Part shown: positions 55,663 through 64,000 of the stretch, one piece after another
Layout: every line of letters begins with the position of its first letter
Position numbering within the stretch: the stretch's first letter is position 1
Assembly: GCF_025643255.1 (NCBI RefSeq)
Contig: NZ_CP087112.1
Coordinates: 2,418,001-2,482,000, forward strand
From: Halomonas sp. 7T
GTDB taxonomy: Bacteria; Pseudomonadota; Gammaproteobacteria; Pseudomonadales; Halomonadaceae
Length of the DNA stretch: 64,000 nucleotides
Direction: 5' to 3'
Made by a program: the position numbers and the translations under genes
Notes under the pieces: generated by a model
Told to the model about the DNA's origin: nothing
Databases searched by the model: none
What the model saw: the letters and a program-made list of their open reading frames with translations, nothing else

Positions 55663-56193
55663 ATGATTTGGCACTTAGTAGCCGCCGTATTTGCCGGACT
55701 TGCCGCCGCGGGTATTGGCTTGATACTCAGAACCCTCAGCGGCAAGCGCCTTCCCAAGTGGATTGTTCCTGTCTGCGGTGGATTAGGCATGCTGGGTTAC
55801 CAGATTCAGGTGGAGTACTCCTGGTTTGACCATAAGCAGGCACAGCTGCCGGAAACGGCCATCGTGATTTCCAGCGATACGTCCAGTGCGGTTTGGCGTC
55901 CATGGACCTTCGCCTTTCCAATGACGACCAAGTTTAGCGTGGTCGATAGCAGTAACGTGCTTGGAACCAACACTGACGACGGGCTGGTGGCTGAATTTAT
56001 TCTCTACCAATTCGAACGACAGCACACCGACATCCTGACCACTCAGCCCTACGTGCTGAACTGCACAAACCGTGAGCTGGCACCTATCCACCCCGACACC
56101 CAAGACGTGGAACTTAGCCAGCTGCGTAGGCTGCGTGAATCTTCGCCGCTATTGGAGCGTGTTTGCCAACTCGCTTTGGAACAGCAGACGTAA
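55663..56193 (+). CDS. Conserved hypothetical membrane-anchored protein
   Basis: A 176-residue protein with two short N-terminal membrane segments (HLVAAVFAGLAAAGIGLIL and PVCGGLGMLGYQIQV) and a periplasmic-looking domain with VEYSWFDHKQAQLPETAIVI and WRPWTFAFPMTTKF. I do not recognise a characterised family. It has a good AAAGGAT ribosome site and sits between the symporter and crbS, 75 bases before crbS, so it may belong with the acetate system. No function is assigned. Confidence 0.65.
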   Translation: MIWHLVAAVFAGLAAAGIGLILRTLSGKRLPKWIVPVCGGLGMLGYQIQVEYSWFDHKQAQLPETAIVISSDTSSAVWRPWTFAFPMTTKFSVVDSSNVLGTNTDDGLVAEFILYQFERQHTDILTTQPYVLNCTNRELAPIHPDTQDVELSQLRRLRESSPLLERVCQLALEQQT

Positions 56194-56268
56194 CCTCTTC
56201 CTTCGCCTAGAATAGGGCACTTTGCACGCGTTAAACGCTAAGCGCAGCACTCTACATGGGGAGAGATT

Positions 56269-59200
56269 ATGTTTCATGGCGGGCTGCTGATCGCGGTATC
56301 ACTGCTCTATATTGCGATTTTATTTGGGATTGCCTGGCACGGGGATCGGCGCGCCCGCACTCACGGTGCCAGCCGCCGTCGGCCAATCATCTACAGCTTA
56401 GCGCTAGCGATTTACTGCACTTCCTGGACGTTTTATGGCGCGGTAGGTCAAGCAGCCACCGCTGGCTGGTCATTTGCCAGCATTTTCGTCGGCCCTATCC
56501 TAACCTTCCTGCTGTTCTGGCCAGTGCTGGCTAAGATGATTCGCGTGGCGAAGCACCAGAACGTTACATCGATCGCCGACTTTATTGCGTCTCGCTACGG
56601 TAAAACCCAATCCCTTGCCGCCTTTGCCAGCCTCGTCGCGCTAATTGGTACCCTGCCCTATATCGCGCTTCAGCTTAAAGCCGTCTCCACTACCTTTGGT
56701 GTACTGACGGACGCCTCGGATATGACCCATACGCCGCTGTTTGGCGACACGGCTTTTTACGTTGCCATTGTGATGGCGATTTTTGCCATCCTCTTTGGTA
56801 CCCGGCACACCGATGCCACTGAGCACCATGAAGGACTTATTCACGCCGTTGCCTTTGAGTCGCTGATAAAACTGCTCGCCTTCATCATCCTGGGGATCTT
56901 CGTTACCTGGGGAATGTTTGATGGCCTTGGTGAACTGATGGGTCATGCGGAAAGCCAGCTAGAGCTTCAGCGCCAGCTCGCCAACCAGGATTTCGGCCAA
57001 AGCTTTTGGGCACAAACCCTGCTCGCCATGCTGGCGATTCTCTGCCTACCGCGCCAATTTCACGTCGCAGTTGTCGAAAACATCCACCCAGACGATGCCA
57101 ATAAGGCCCGCTGGCTGTTCCCGCTCTATTTGCTGGCCATTGCGTTTTTCGTAGTACCGCTAGCCGCCGCGGGCCTGCTGCTTTTCTCTGAAAGCGGCGT
57201 AGAACCTGATACCTATGTATTAGCGCTTTCTATGGCATCAGGGCACGAATGGTTGATGCTACTCACGTTTATCGGCGGCTTCTCCGCTGCTACCGGCATG
57301 GTCATTGTCGCGGCAGTGGCCGTTTCTATTATGATCTCAAACGAGATCGTGATTCCGGCGCTCTTCAGGTTGCGCTGGTTTGATACCAAAGCCCGTGATT
57401 ATGGCCGCCTCGTACTGCGAGCACGCCGCTTAACCATTGTGGCTGTACTGGCGATGGCGTACGGCTTTTACCAACTGATTGCTGAATTCACGTCGCTGGC
57501 GTCTATCGGCATGCTCTCCTTTGCCGCCGCAGCTCAATTTGCCCCCGCGCTGATTGGTGGGCTTTACTGGAAGCGCGGCAACCGCTTAGGCGTTATTGTC
57601 GGGATGAACGCGGGCTTCGGCATTTGGGCCTATAGCCTTCTGATGCCCGCCATGATTAATGCGGGTGTATTGCCCTCGGAATGGCTAGCAGGCGGCCCCT
57701 TAGGGCTTGCCTGGTTATCGCCCACGGCGCTGTTTGGCCTCAACCTAGGCGACACTTTTACGCATGGCGTTATGCTCTCACTGGGCCTTAACCTGTTTTG
57801 TTACATCTTTGTTTCCCAGATCACCTCCCAGCGCGTGGTCGAGCGCATCCAGGCATCGCTGTTTGTCGATAGCGTCGAAACCCGTCAAACCTCGGTTAAC
57901 CGCCCTTGGACGGGGGCCACCACGGTGGGCGACTTAAAAGTACTCTGCGAACGATTTCTGGGTGCTGGCCAAGTAGATCGTGCCTTTGAAGACTATGCAC
58001 GCCGGGCAGGTAAGCCGCTAGACGACGGCACCCGTGCCTCCATTGACGTTATCCAGTTTACCGAGCGTTTTTTGGCCTCAGTCTTAGGTGCCTCCTCCGC
58101 GCGGATCGTCGTCAACTCGGCTCTTCAAGGGCGCGGCATTGGCATTTCAGATGTTATCTCCATCGTCGATGAAGCCTCCCAGGTACTGGAGTTTAACCGC
58201 GCCCTGCTCCAAGCCACGATTGAAAATATTAACCAAGGCATTAGCGTTGTTGACCAAAACCTCAGGCTCGTAGTGTGGAACCAGCGCTATTTGGAGCTAT
58301 TTCGCTTCCCTGACCATTTAATTCGGGTGGGTGCGCCCATGAATCGCATCTTCCGCTATAACGCCCACAACGGCGAGTACGGCCCAGGAGACCCCGAAGA
58401 GCACGTCCAACTTCTGTTGGATAACATTCGCGATGGTCAGCCCCATCGCTACGTACGCTATCGTCAGGATGGCAGCGTACTGGAAGTTCAAGGCAACCCG
58501 ATGCCCGGCGGCGGCTTTGTCTATACCTACCAAGACATTACCCAGCAAAAGCGCATCGAAGAGGCGCTGATTCGCTCTGAAAACAATATCCGCATTTACA
58601 CCGACAATGTGCCAGCGTTAATCGCTTACTTCGATAAAGAGTGTCGCTACCTATTTACCAACCGCGCGTATGAGCAGGCGTTTAACATCGATCGAAATGC
58701 TGTCATTGGGCGGCGTTACGAAGAGGTTCTTCCCGTAAAGCAAGCTGAAGAGCGCCTGCCCTGGGCCAAGCGTGCGCTAACAGGGGAGCGCGTCAGTTTT
58801 GAAGTCTCGATGCGCGTGAACGAAGCAATGCGCTATATGCTGGTGACCTACACGCCCCACTTTGGCGATAGCCAGTCAATACTGGGCTTTTTTGCGCTTT
58901 ATCAGGATATTACCGAGCGCCGCCAAGCTGAAATTGCGCTTAAAGAGACCAACGAAACCCTTGAAGAGCGTGTCCGAGAGCGCACTCAGGCACTCTCTGA
59001 AGCCAATGCGGCACTACGCCAAGAAAACCGTGTGCGTGCAGAGGCCGAACAGGCGCTGCGCCAAGCCAAACAGCTAGCCGAAGATGCCAATGCCTCCAAA
59101 ACGCGCTTCTTGGCTGCCGCCAGCCACGACCTGCTGCAACCGCTCAACGCTGCGCGCCTGTTTACCTCTGCGTTAATGCAAAACGTCACGACGAGCGATA

Positions 59201-60210
59201 CCCAGCGCATTGTCGGGCACATTGATAACTCCCTTCAGGCCGCCGAAGAGCTGCTCGGCACCTTGCTGGATATTTCCAAACTGGATGCCGGCGCACTCAC
59301 CCCGCGGCGCAGCCACTTTGCACTGGCAGATATTATCCGCCCGCTACGCGCTGAGTTTGAAGTAATGGCTGATGATCGCGGCCTGGATCTCAACGTCGTG
59401 CCGACAAAGCAGTGGGTCGACTCTGACCCACAAATGCTGCGACGTATTGTGCAAAACTTCCTTTCCAACGCGATTCGCTATACCCAGGAAGGGCGCGTGC
59501 TGCTGGGCTGCCGTCGTTACGGAGACCGCCTCTCCATTGAAGTTTGGGACAGCGGCCCCGGCATTCCTGAATCGAAACTATCGGAAATCTTCCAAGAGTT
59601 TCGCCGCTTGGATCAGGTATCGCGCCATAAAGAGAGCGAAAAGGGATTAGGGCTAGGGCTCTCTATTGCCGACCGCATGAGCCGGGTACTGGACCACCCC
59701 ATTAAGGTACGCTCCTGGGAAGGCGTGGGTACCGTGTTTGCGGTAAGTGTACCTGTCGTGGCAGCACGTGAAACTTTGCCCACCGACCAAGAACCTCAAG
59801 GGCGCCGTGGTGGCAATAAGCTGTCGGGCACGCGAATAGTATGTATCGACAACGAAACGCTGATTCTTGAAGGCATGACTGCCATGCTAAGCGGGTGGGG
59901 GTGCGAGGTGTTTACGGCCACCAGTATTGGCGGGGCTAAATCGATCCTGCGCAATATGGATGGCGACCCGGACGCTATTTTAGCGGATTACCATTTGGAC
60001 AACGAAGTAACGGGCTTAATGGCTCTGGAAGCCCTCAGCGATCGGCTCACAAACGCTGTACCCGGCATTGTGATTACGGCTGACCGAACCGAAGCCGTGG
60101 CCGAAGAGATTAAACGGGCGGGTTATCAACTGCTATTGAAGCCGGTTAAGCCTGCAGCGCTGCGTGCCCTGTTAACACGCACGCTTCAAGCTAGCCGAGC
60201 CGCTAACTAA
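56269..60210 (+). CDS. crbS: CrbS/MxtR-type sensor: SSS transporter fused to hybrid histidine kinase
   Basis: A 1313-residue sensor. Residues 1 to about 520 form a sodium/solute symporter-like membrane domain; next come a linker with a STAC-like region, two PAS domains (about 645-760 and 765-885), a coiled coil, HisKA with His953 in AAASHDLLQPLN, a HATPase domain (GPGIPE, GLGLGLSI), and a receiver with Asp1240 in ADYHLDNE. CrbS with its response regulator turns on acs in Vibrio and Pseudomonas when acetate must be used. The acs and regulator genes lie just downstream in the opposite direction. The ATG has GGGGAGAG upstream. Confidence 0.92.
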   Translation: MFHGGLLIAVSLLYIAILFGIAWHGDRRARTHGASRRRPIIYSLALAIYCTSWTFYGAVGQAATAGWSFASIFVGPILTFLLFWPVLAKMIRVAKHQNVTSIADFIASRYGKTQSLAAFASLVALIGTLPYIALQLKAVSTTFGVLTDASDMTHTPLFGDTAFYVAIVMAIFAILFGTRHTDATEHHEGLIHAVAFESLIKLLAFIILGIFVTWGMFDGLGELMGHAESQLELQRQLANQDFGQSFWAQTLLAMLAILCLPRQFHVAVVENIHPDDANKARWLFPLYLLAIAFFVVPLAAAGLLLFSESGVEPDTYVLALSMASGHEWLMLLTFIGGFSAATGMVIVAAVAVSIMISNEIVIPALFRLRWFDTKARDYGRLVLRARRLTIVAVLAMAYGFYQLIAEFTSLASIGMLSFAAAAQFAPALIGGLYWKRGNRLGVIVGMNAGFGIWAYSLLMPAMINAGVLPSEWLAGGPLGLAWLSPTALFGLNLGDTFTHGVMLSLGLNLFCYIFVSQITSQRVVERIQASLFVDSVETRQTSVNRPWTGATTVGDLKVLCERFLGAGQVDRAFEDYARRAGKPLDDGTRASIDVIQFTERFLASVLGASSARIVVNSALQGRGIGISDVISIVDEASQVLEFNRALLQATIENINQGISVVDQNLRLVVWNQRYLELFRFPDHLIRVGAPMNRIFRYNAHNGEYGPGDPEEHVQLLLDNIRDGQPHRYVRYRQDGSVLEVQGNPMPGGGFVYTYQDITQQKRIEEALIRSENNIRIYTDNVPALIAYFDKECRYLFTNRAYEQAFNIDRNAVIGRRYEEVLPVKQAEERLPWAKRALTGERVSFEVSMRVNEAMRYMLVTYTPHFGDSQSILGFFALYQDITERRQAEIALKETNETLEERVRERTQALSEANAALRQENRVRAEAEQALRQAKQLAEDANASKTRFLAAASHDLLQPLNAARLFTSALMQNVTTSDTQRIVGHIDNSLQAAEELLGTLLDISKLDAGALTPRRSHFALADIIRPLRAEFEVMADDRGLDLNVVPTKQWVDSDPQMLRRIVQNFLSNAIRYTQEGRVLLGCRRYGDRLSIEVWDSGPGIPESKLSEIFQEFRRLDQVSRHKESEKGLGLGLSIADRMSRVLDHPIKVRSWEGVGTVFAVSVPVVAARETLPTDQEPQGRRGGNKLSGTRIVCIDNETLILEGMTAMLSGWGCEVFTATSIGGAKSILRNMDGDPDAILADYHLDNEVTGLMALEALSDRLTNAVPGIVITADRTEAVAEEIKRAGYQLLLKPVKPAALRALLTRTLQASRAAN

Positions 60211-60256
60211 GTGCATAGCAAGAAGTAGCCAATGATAGCTCTCTTTATAAACGACA

Positions 60257-60288
60257 GCGCCGCGCTTACGTTCCCATAAGCGCGGCGC
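60257..60288. terminator. Hairpin between convergent crbS and crbR genes
   Basis: A twelve-base-pair stem GCGCCGCGCTTA/TAAGCGCGGCGC with an eight-base loop. T runs are weak on both sides, but its place between two convergent stops suggests shared termination. Confidence 0.6.
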
Positions 60289-60309
60289 CAACCCGCAATC
60301 TAAAGCGCG

Positions 60310-60972
60310 TTACGACTCGACTTTAGGCGGTTCTACTTCCAGTTTTTGCGCAGCAATAACTGCTTGAGTACGCGAGTGTACGCCCAGCTTGCGCAAAATC
60401 GCGGTAACGTGGGCTTTAATCGTTGCCTCAGAGACGCTCAGCTCATAAGCGATCTGCTTATTTAACAGGCCTTCGGTCAACATATTGAGCACGCGAAACT
60501 GCTGTGGCGTTAGCGAAGCAATCGCTTCTGCAAAACGCGACTCCTCTTCACTGGTCTCTTCCAATACGTTGGCTAACGCTTCAGGTAGCCATACCTCACC
60601 CTGCAGAATTTCTCCAACTGCTTCAGCGATTAACTGTAGGGAGGAAGACTTAGGAATAAACCCGGACGCACCATAGTCGATGGCGCGACGCACCACGTAG
60701 GGCTCATCGCTACCGGATACAACGGCGACCGGGATATCCGGCATCTGGCCGCGCAGCTGAATCAAGCCCGAGAAGCCGTGGGCACCGGGCATATGTAAAT
60801 CCAGCAAAATCAAATCGGCATCAGGATGACGATTCACAACGTCATTAGTGGCGGCCATCGTGTCAGCTTCGACAATCTCAGCCTGAGGGGCCAACTGGCG
60901 TAACGCCTGGGTGAGCGCTGCACGAAACAGTGGATGGTCGTCAGCGACGATAAACTTATGGGCTACTGCCAT
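60310..60972 (-). CDS. crbR: LuxR-family response regulator CrbR/ErdR
   Basis: A 220-residue regulator. The receiver has IVADDHPLFRAALTQALRQL and phospho-acceptor Asp in LILLDLHMPG; the LuxR helix-turn-helix is at the C-terminus around LTPQQFRVLNMLTEGLLNKQ and VHSRTQAVIAA. It lies next to crbS and acs and matches the ErdR/CrbR type that activates acs transcription. The ATG at 60972 has a GGAGGAATATCC site. Confidence 0.92.
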   Translation of the reverse strand: MAVAHKFIVADDHPLFRAALTQALRQLAPQAEIVEADTMAATNDVVNRHPDADLILLDLHMPGAHGFSGLIQLRGQMPDIPVAVVSGSDEPYVVRRAIDYGASGFIPKSSSLQLIAEAVGEILQGEVWLPEALANVLEETSEEESRFAEAIASLTPQQFRVLNMLTEGLLNKQIAYELSVSEATIKAHVTAILRKLGVHSRTQAVIAAQKLEVEPPKVES

Positions 60973-61119
60973 GGATATTCCTCCGGTTCCTCGAGCAGCG
61001 GGGTTGCCTGCCGCCGCGACGCTAGGCTCTTACGGTTGAAGCATGGTACCCCATGGGCTTCGTCATGCCCAAGCATCACATGCACAATTTGTTATCTATA
61101 GGTTATCCGATTAAAAACA

Positions 61120-61147
61120 GCAGTGCCGGCTCCACGGCCGGCACTGC
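61120..61147 (-). terminator. Terminator-like hairpin between acs and crbR
   Basis: An eleven-base-pair stem GCAGTGCCGGC/GCCGGCACTGC followed on the minus strand by TGTTTTTAA. With the nearer hairpin it should stop acs transcripts before crbR. Confidence 0.75.
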
Positions 61148-61225
61148 TACGAATTAGCGTAATGTGACAGATACAACATAGCAATCGCTTAACTCGTTCG
61201 TTCAAAATAAGTGTGTTGAAAAGCA

Positions 61226-61250
61226 GCCCCTGCGACCCACCAGCAGGGGC
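61226..61250 (-). terminator. First hairpin after acs
   Basis: An eight-base-pair stem GCCCCTGC/GCAGGGGC with a nine-base loop, followed on the minus strand by TGCTTTTC. It starts nine bases after the acs stop. Confidence 0.7.
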
Positions 61251-61258
61251 ACGCAGCG

Positions 61259-63208
61259 CTACTGATTAGCGCGATGCTCAATCAGCTCATCCACCACCGA
61301 TGGGTCGGCCAAGGTGCTGGTGTCTCCTAAGCCATCGCACTCATTCGCGGCGATCTTGCGCAGAATACGGCGCATGATTTTACCAGAGCGCGTTTTGGGC
61401 AATCCAGGCGCCCATTGGATCACGTCCGGCGAGGCAATCGGCCCGATATCTTTACGCACCCACTGGGTCAGCTCTTTTTTCAGCTCGTCGCTTGGGTCGA
61501 TGCCATCATTGAGAGTGACATAGATATAGATGCCCTGCCCTTTGATATCATGAGGGAAACCAACCACCGCCGCTTCAGCTACGGCAGAGTGTGCCACGAG
61601 CGAGGACTCGATCTCTGCAGTACCCATGCGGTGGCCAGAAACGTTGAGAACGTCGTCCACACGGCCGGTGATCCAGTAGTAGCCATCCTCATCACGGCGG
61701 CAGCCATCGCCCGTAAAGTACATGCCATCATAGGTAGAAAAATAGGTCTGTACGAAGCGCTCGTGATCCCCCCAGATAGAGCGCGCCTGACCTGGCCAGG
61801 AGTCTAGGATAACTAGGTTCCCCTCAGCAGCCCCTTCCAACTGATGGCCTTCGTTATCGACCAGTGCGGGCTTAACGCCGAAGAAAGGCACCGTGGCAGA
61901 GCCTGGCTTAAGGTCAATGGCGCCAGGCAGCGGCGCAATCATGAAGCCACCGGTTTCTGTCTGCCACCAGGTATCCACAATGGGACACTTCTCGTTACCA
62001 ATGACGCGATAGAACCACTCCCAAGCCTCAGGGTTGATTGGCTCGCCCACAGAACCCAACAGGCGTAGCGAATCACGTTTACTGGAATCCATAACGCTAT
62101 CGCCATGGGCCATTAGGGCACGCACAGCGGTAGGCGCGGTGTAAAGAATGTTGACGTTGTGCTTATCGACGATTTCGCCCATACGGCCATGGGTGGGATA
62201 GCTAGGCACCCCTTCAAACATCAACGTAGTCGCACCGTTAGCCAGCGGCCCGTAGACAATATAGCTGTGGCCTGTCACCCAGCCTACATCAGCGGTACAC
62301 CAGTAGATCTCGCCTTCTTGGTAGTCGAAGACATATTGGTGGGTCATTGCCGCATACGTGAGATAGCCACCGGTCGTGTGCTTTAAGCCCTTTGGCGCGC
62401 CGGTAGAGCCGGAGGTATACAGAATAAAGAGAGGATCTTCAGCGCCCATCGCTTCTGCAGGGCATTCGGTGGACTGTTTGTCGACCAACTCATCAAACCA
62501 GAGATCGCGACCATCCTGCCACTCAATATCGCCGCCGGTGCGTTTCACCACGAGGACGTTTTTACATACGTCCGTTCCTTCACGCTTGAGCGCTGAGTCA
62601 ACGTTCTCTTTCAGCGGCACATGCTTGCCACCACGTACCGACTCATCAGCAGTGATCACCAGCTTGGAGTCGGCGCCAATCACCCGTTGAGCAACCGCAT
62701 CTGGCGAGAAACCGCCAAAAATGACCGAGTGAACGGCACCAATGCGGGCGCAGGCAAGCATTGCCACCGCCGCTTCCGGAATCATGGGCATATACAGCGT
62801 AACAGTGTCGCCTTTCTTGATACCCAGCGACTTCAACCCGTTGGCTAACTGGTTAGTCCGCTCATAAAGCTCACGGTAGCTAATATGCTTTGAATCATTG
62901 GGATTATCACCTTCCCAGATGATGGCGGTTTGGTCACCACGCTTTTCTAAATGGCGATCCAGACAGTTAGCACTAACATTCAGTTGGCCATCTTCGAACC
63001 AGCGAATATCAACGTTATCGCGTGCAAACGATGTATTTTTAATTTTGGTGGGCGTTTTGATCCAGTCGAGACGTTTAGCCTGCTCGGCCCAGAAACCATC
63101 CGGGTCATCCATCGACTGTTGATACATGGCTGCATATTTATCTTTATCTGCCCACGCACTGGCGGCGATGCTATCGCGTACCGGGTAGACGTTTTTATGT
63201 TCGCTCAT
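61259..63208 (-). CDS. acs: Acetyl-CoA synthetase
   Basis: A 649-residue AMP-forming ligase that turns acetate, ATP and CoA into acetyl-CoA. Motifs include [18 protein letters not shown] for ATP binding, [34 protein letters not shown] and the C-terminal [14 protein letters not shown] with the lysine that is acetylated in other bacteria. The frame extends to 63274, but the ATG at 63208 with GAGG upstream gives the normal start [10 protein letters not shown]. It is the main target expected for CrbSR. Confidence 0.97.
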   Translation of the reverse strand: MSEHKNVYPVRDSIAASAWADKDKYAAMYQQSMDDPDGFWAEQAKRLDWIKTPTKIKNTSFARDNVDIRWFEDGQLNVSANCLDRHLEKRGDQTAIIWEGDNPNDSKHISYRELYERTNQLANGLKSLGIKKGDTVTLYMPMIPEAAVAMLACARIGAVHSVIFGGFSPDAVAQRVIGADSKLVITADESVRGGKHVPLKENVDSALKREGTDVCKNVLVVKRTGGDIEWQDGRDLWFDELVDKQSTECPAEAMGAEDPLFILYTSGSTGAPKGLKHTTGGYLTYAAMTHQYVFDYQEGEIYWCTADVGWVTGHSYIVYGPLANGATTLMFEGVPSYPTHGRMGEIVDKHNVNILYTAPTAVRALMAHGDSVMDSSKRDSLRLLGSVGEPINPEAWEWFYRVIGNEKCPIVDTWWQTETGGFMIAPLPGAIDLKPGSATVPFFGVKPALVDNEGHQLEGAAEGNLVILDSWPGQARSIWGDHERFVQTYFSTYDGMYFTGDGCRRDEDGYYWITGRVDDVLNVSGHRMGTAEIESSLVAHSAVAEAAVVGFPHDIKGQGIYIYVTLNDGIDPSDELKKELTQWVRKDIGPIASPDVIQWAPGLPKTRSGKIMRRILRKIAANECDGLGDTSTLADPSVVDELIEHRANQ

Positions 63209-63377
63209 GAAATTGCCTCTATCCGTGAAAATGCACTCTCTGGAAAATGGTGTCGGCATTATTATTGGTCGCACCGACTCGTTTAATATTTACCTAGCAT
63301 AAACCTACCTGAGCCGGCTTCCTCTTAGACATTGGTATTAACATTTTTAATATAAAAAACAAAAGGTTAAAACTGTT

Positions 63378-63926
63378 TCAAGGTTTACTAATAGTGCAGT
63401 AGACCAAGGTCTGATCACATTCACGGCAGCGGTAACGACGCCCCCTTACCACTAAAGAGTGACGCCGCTTGGTAAAATAGTGTATCTGGCAGTCACACCG
63501 ATATGCGTAAGGCCGTGACTGCGCCTGCTGAATATCAAATTGGTGAGTTACTTTGGGCGCTAAACCAAACAAATCGCGCATCACCGACTGCCACTCGCGC
63601 CCATGAGGTTTTAAACGCGATCCGTTTGCCAAGTGAAATACTAGCCAATGGGCCATTTCATGAGGGATGACCTCATCAAAATATGCGCTGCGATTACCCT
63701 CTAACAGCACTGGATTAAAGCGCAGCCCTCCTTTACCAAGGTGCGCTTGGCCTGCAGAGGCCCCTTTTAGGTCAAACCATACCCTGGGTGCTGGCAGTTC
63801 TGGATACACTTCTTGGCAGCGCGCTAACGCTTCGTGTACCCGTGACCGGGCCGCTTTATGCAACGCTTGAGTCGATAACGCTGCTAATTGCTCAGGTGGC
63901 CAAGTGGGCAGTGGTGAGGTCTTCAT
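63378..63926 (-). CDS. sprT: SprT family zinc metalloprotease-like protein
   Basis: A 182-residue protein with the zinc-binding motif HEMAHWLVFHLANG and a C-terminal zinc-ribbon-like part with CDCQIHYFTKRRHSL and YRCRECDQTLVY. This is the domain order of the SprT/Spartan-like family, whose bacterial members are little studied. No clear ribosome site precedes the ATG. It lies about 170 bases past the acs start. Confidence 0.9.
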   Translation of the reverse strand: MKTSPLPTWPPEQLAALSTQALHKAARSRVHEALARCQEVYPELPAPRVWFDLKGASAGQAHLGKGGLRFNPVLLEGNRSAYFDEVIPHEMAHWLVFHLANGSRLKPHGREWQSVMRDLFGLAPKVTHQFDIQQAQSRPYAYRCDCQIHYFTKRRHSLVVRGRRYRCRECDQTLVYCTISKP

Positions 63927-64000
63927 TAGTGATAAACTAGCCGTTAATAACGTTGCGAACGATTGTTACCGATCAGCATCCGTTTCACAAAGACGACTTT

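Overview
The window is chromosomal DNA of a moderately halophilic gammaproteobacterium, most likely Halomonas or the closely related Vreelandella. The evidence is moderate GC content, a BCCT-type osmolyte transporter, several TRAP uptake systems, a phasin, and cbb3 oxidase, glycolate oxidase and acetate-switch loci close to their Pseudomonas and Halomonas counterparts. No phage, transposase, CRISPR array or other foreign-looking block was seen. Functions below come from reading the translated sequence and recalled family knowledge; no database search was run.

Layout. 1-1.1 kb: 3' part of a BCCT transporter. 1.2-10 kb: alcohol and aldehyde dehydrogenases, then a signalling block (LuxR-type response regulator, NahK-like hybrid kinase, NosP-like FIST protein, membrane hybrid kinase with Hpt domain, and a cysteine-free periplasmic protein of the molybdopterin-oxidoreductase fold). 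10-19 kb: DUF2189 membrane protein, a TAXI-type TRAP transporter with a UspA protein, and a DctPQM TRAP transporter. 19-25 kb: EamA exporter, and a tight run pyk-modABC-DUF192. 25-27 kb: UraD, phasin, GST. 27-35 kb: glycolate/lactate region (LctP-type permease, gamma-carbonic anhydrase, GlcC regulator, glcDEFG). 35.2-35.8 kb: five tRNA genes (Asp, Val, Asp, Asp, Val). 36.8-48 kb: ccoNOQP, ccoGHIS, a SafE-like protein, hemN and an Fnr/ANR regulator. 48-50 kb: ttcA and a CPA2 antiporter. 50-63 kb: the acetate switch (DUF294 protein and a degenerate exonuclease, divergent from DUF4212 plus Na+/solute symporter, a hypothetical protein, the CrbS sensor, the CrbR regulator and acetyl-CoA synthetase). 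63.4-63.9 kb: SprT.

How it fits together. Much of the window concerns oxidation of small C2/C3 compounds (ethanol/aldehyde, glycolate/lactate, acetate) and the control of respiration. Palindromes of the form TGGTNNNACCA lie upstream of both the permease and glcDEFG, which suggests one GlcC regulon. FNR-like boxes in front of ccoN and hemN fit control by the Fnr/ANR protein encoded next to hemN. Two pairs of LLQPLN-type hybrid kinase and LuxR-type regulator are present (NahK with its neighbour regulator, and CrbS with CrbR), each beside a C2-metabolism enzyme. The least explained parts are the NosP/NahK/hybrid-kinase/periplasmic-protein block, the inactive-looking exonuclease of the acetate locus, and a 27-residue single-membrane-span ORF near uspA.
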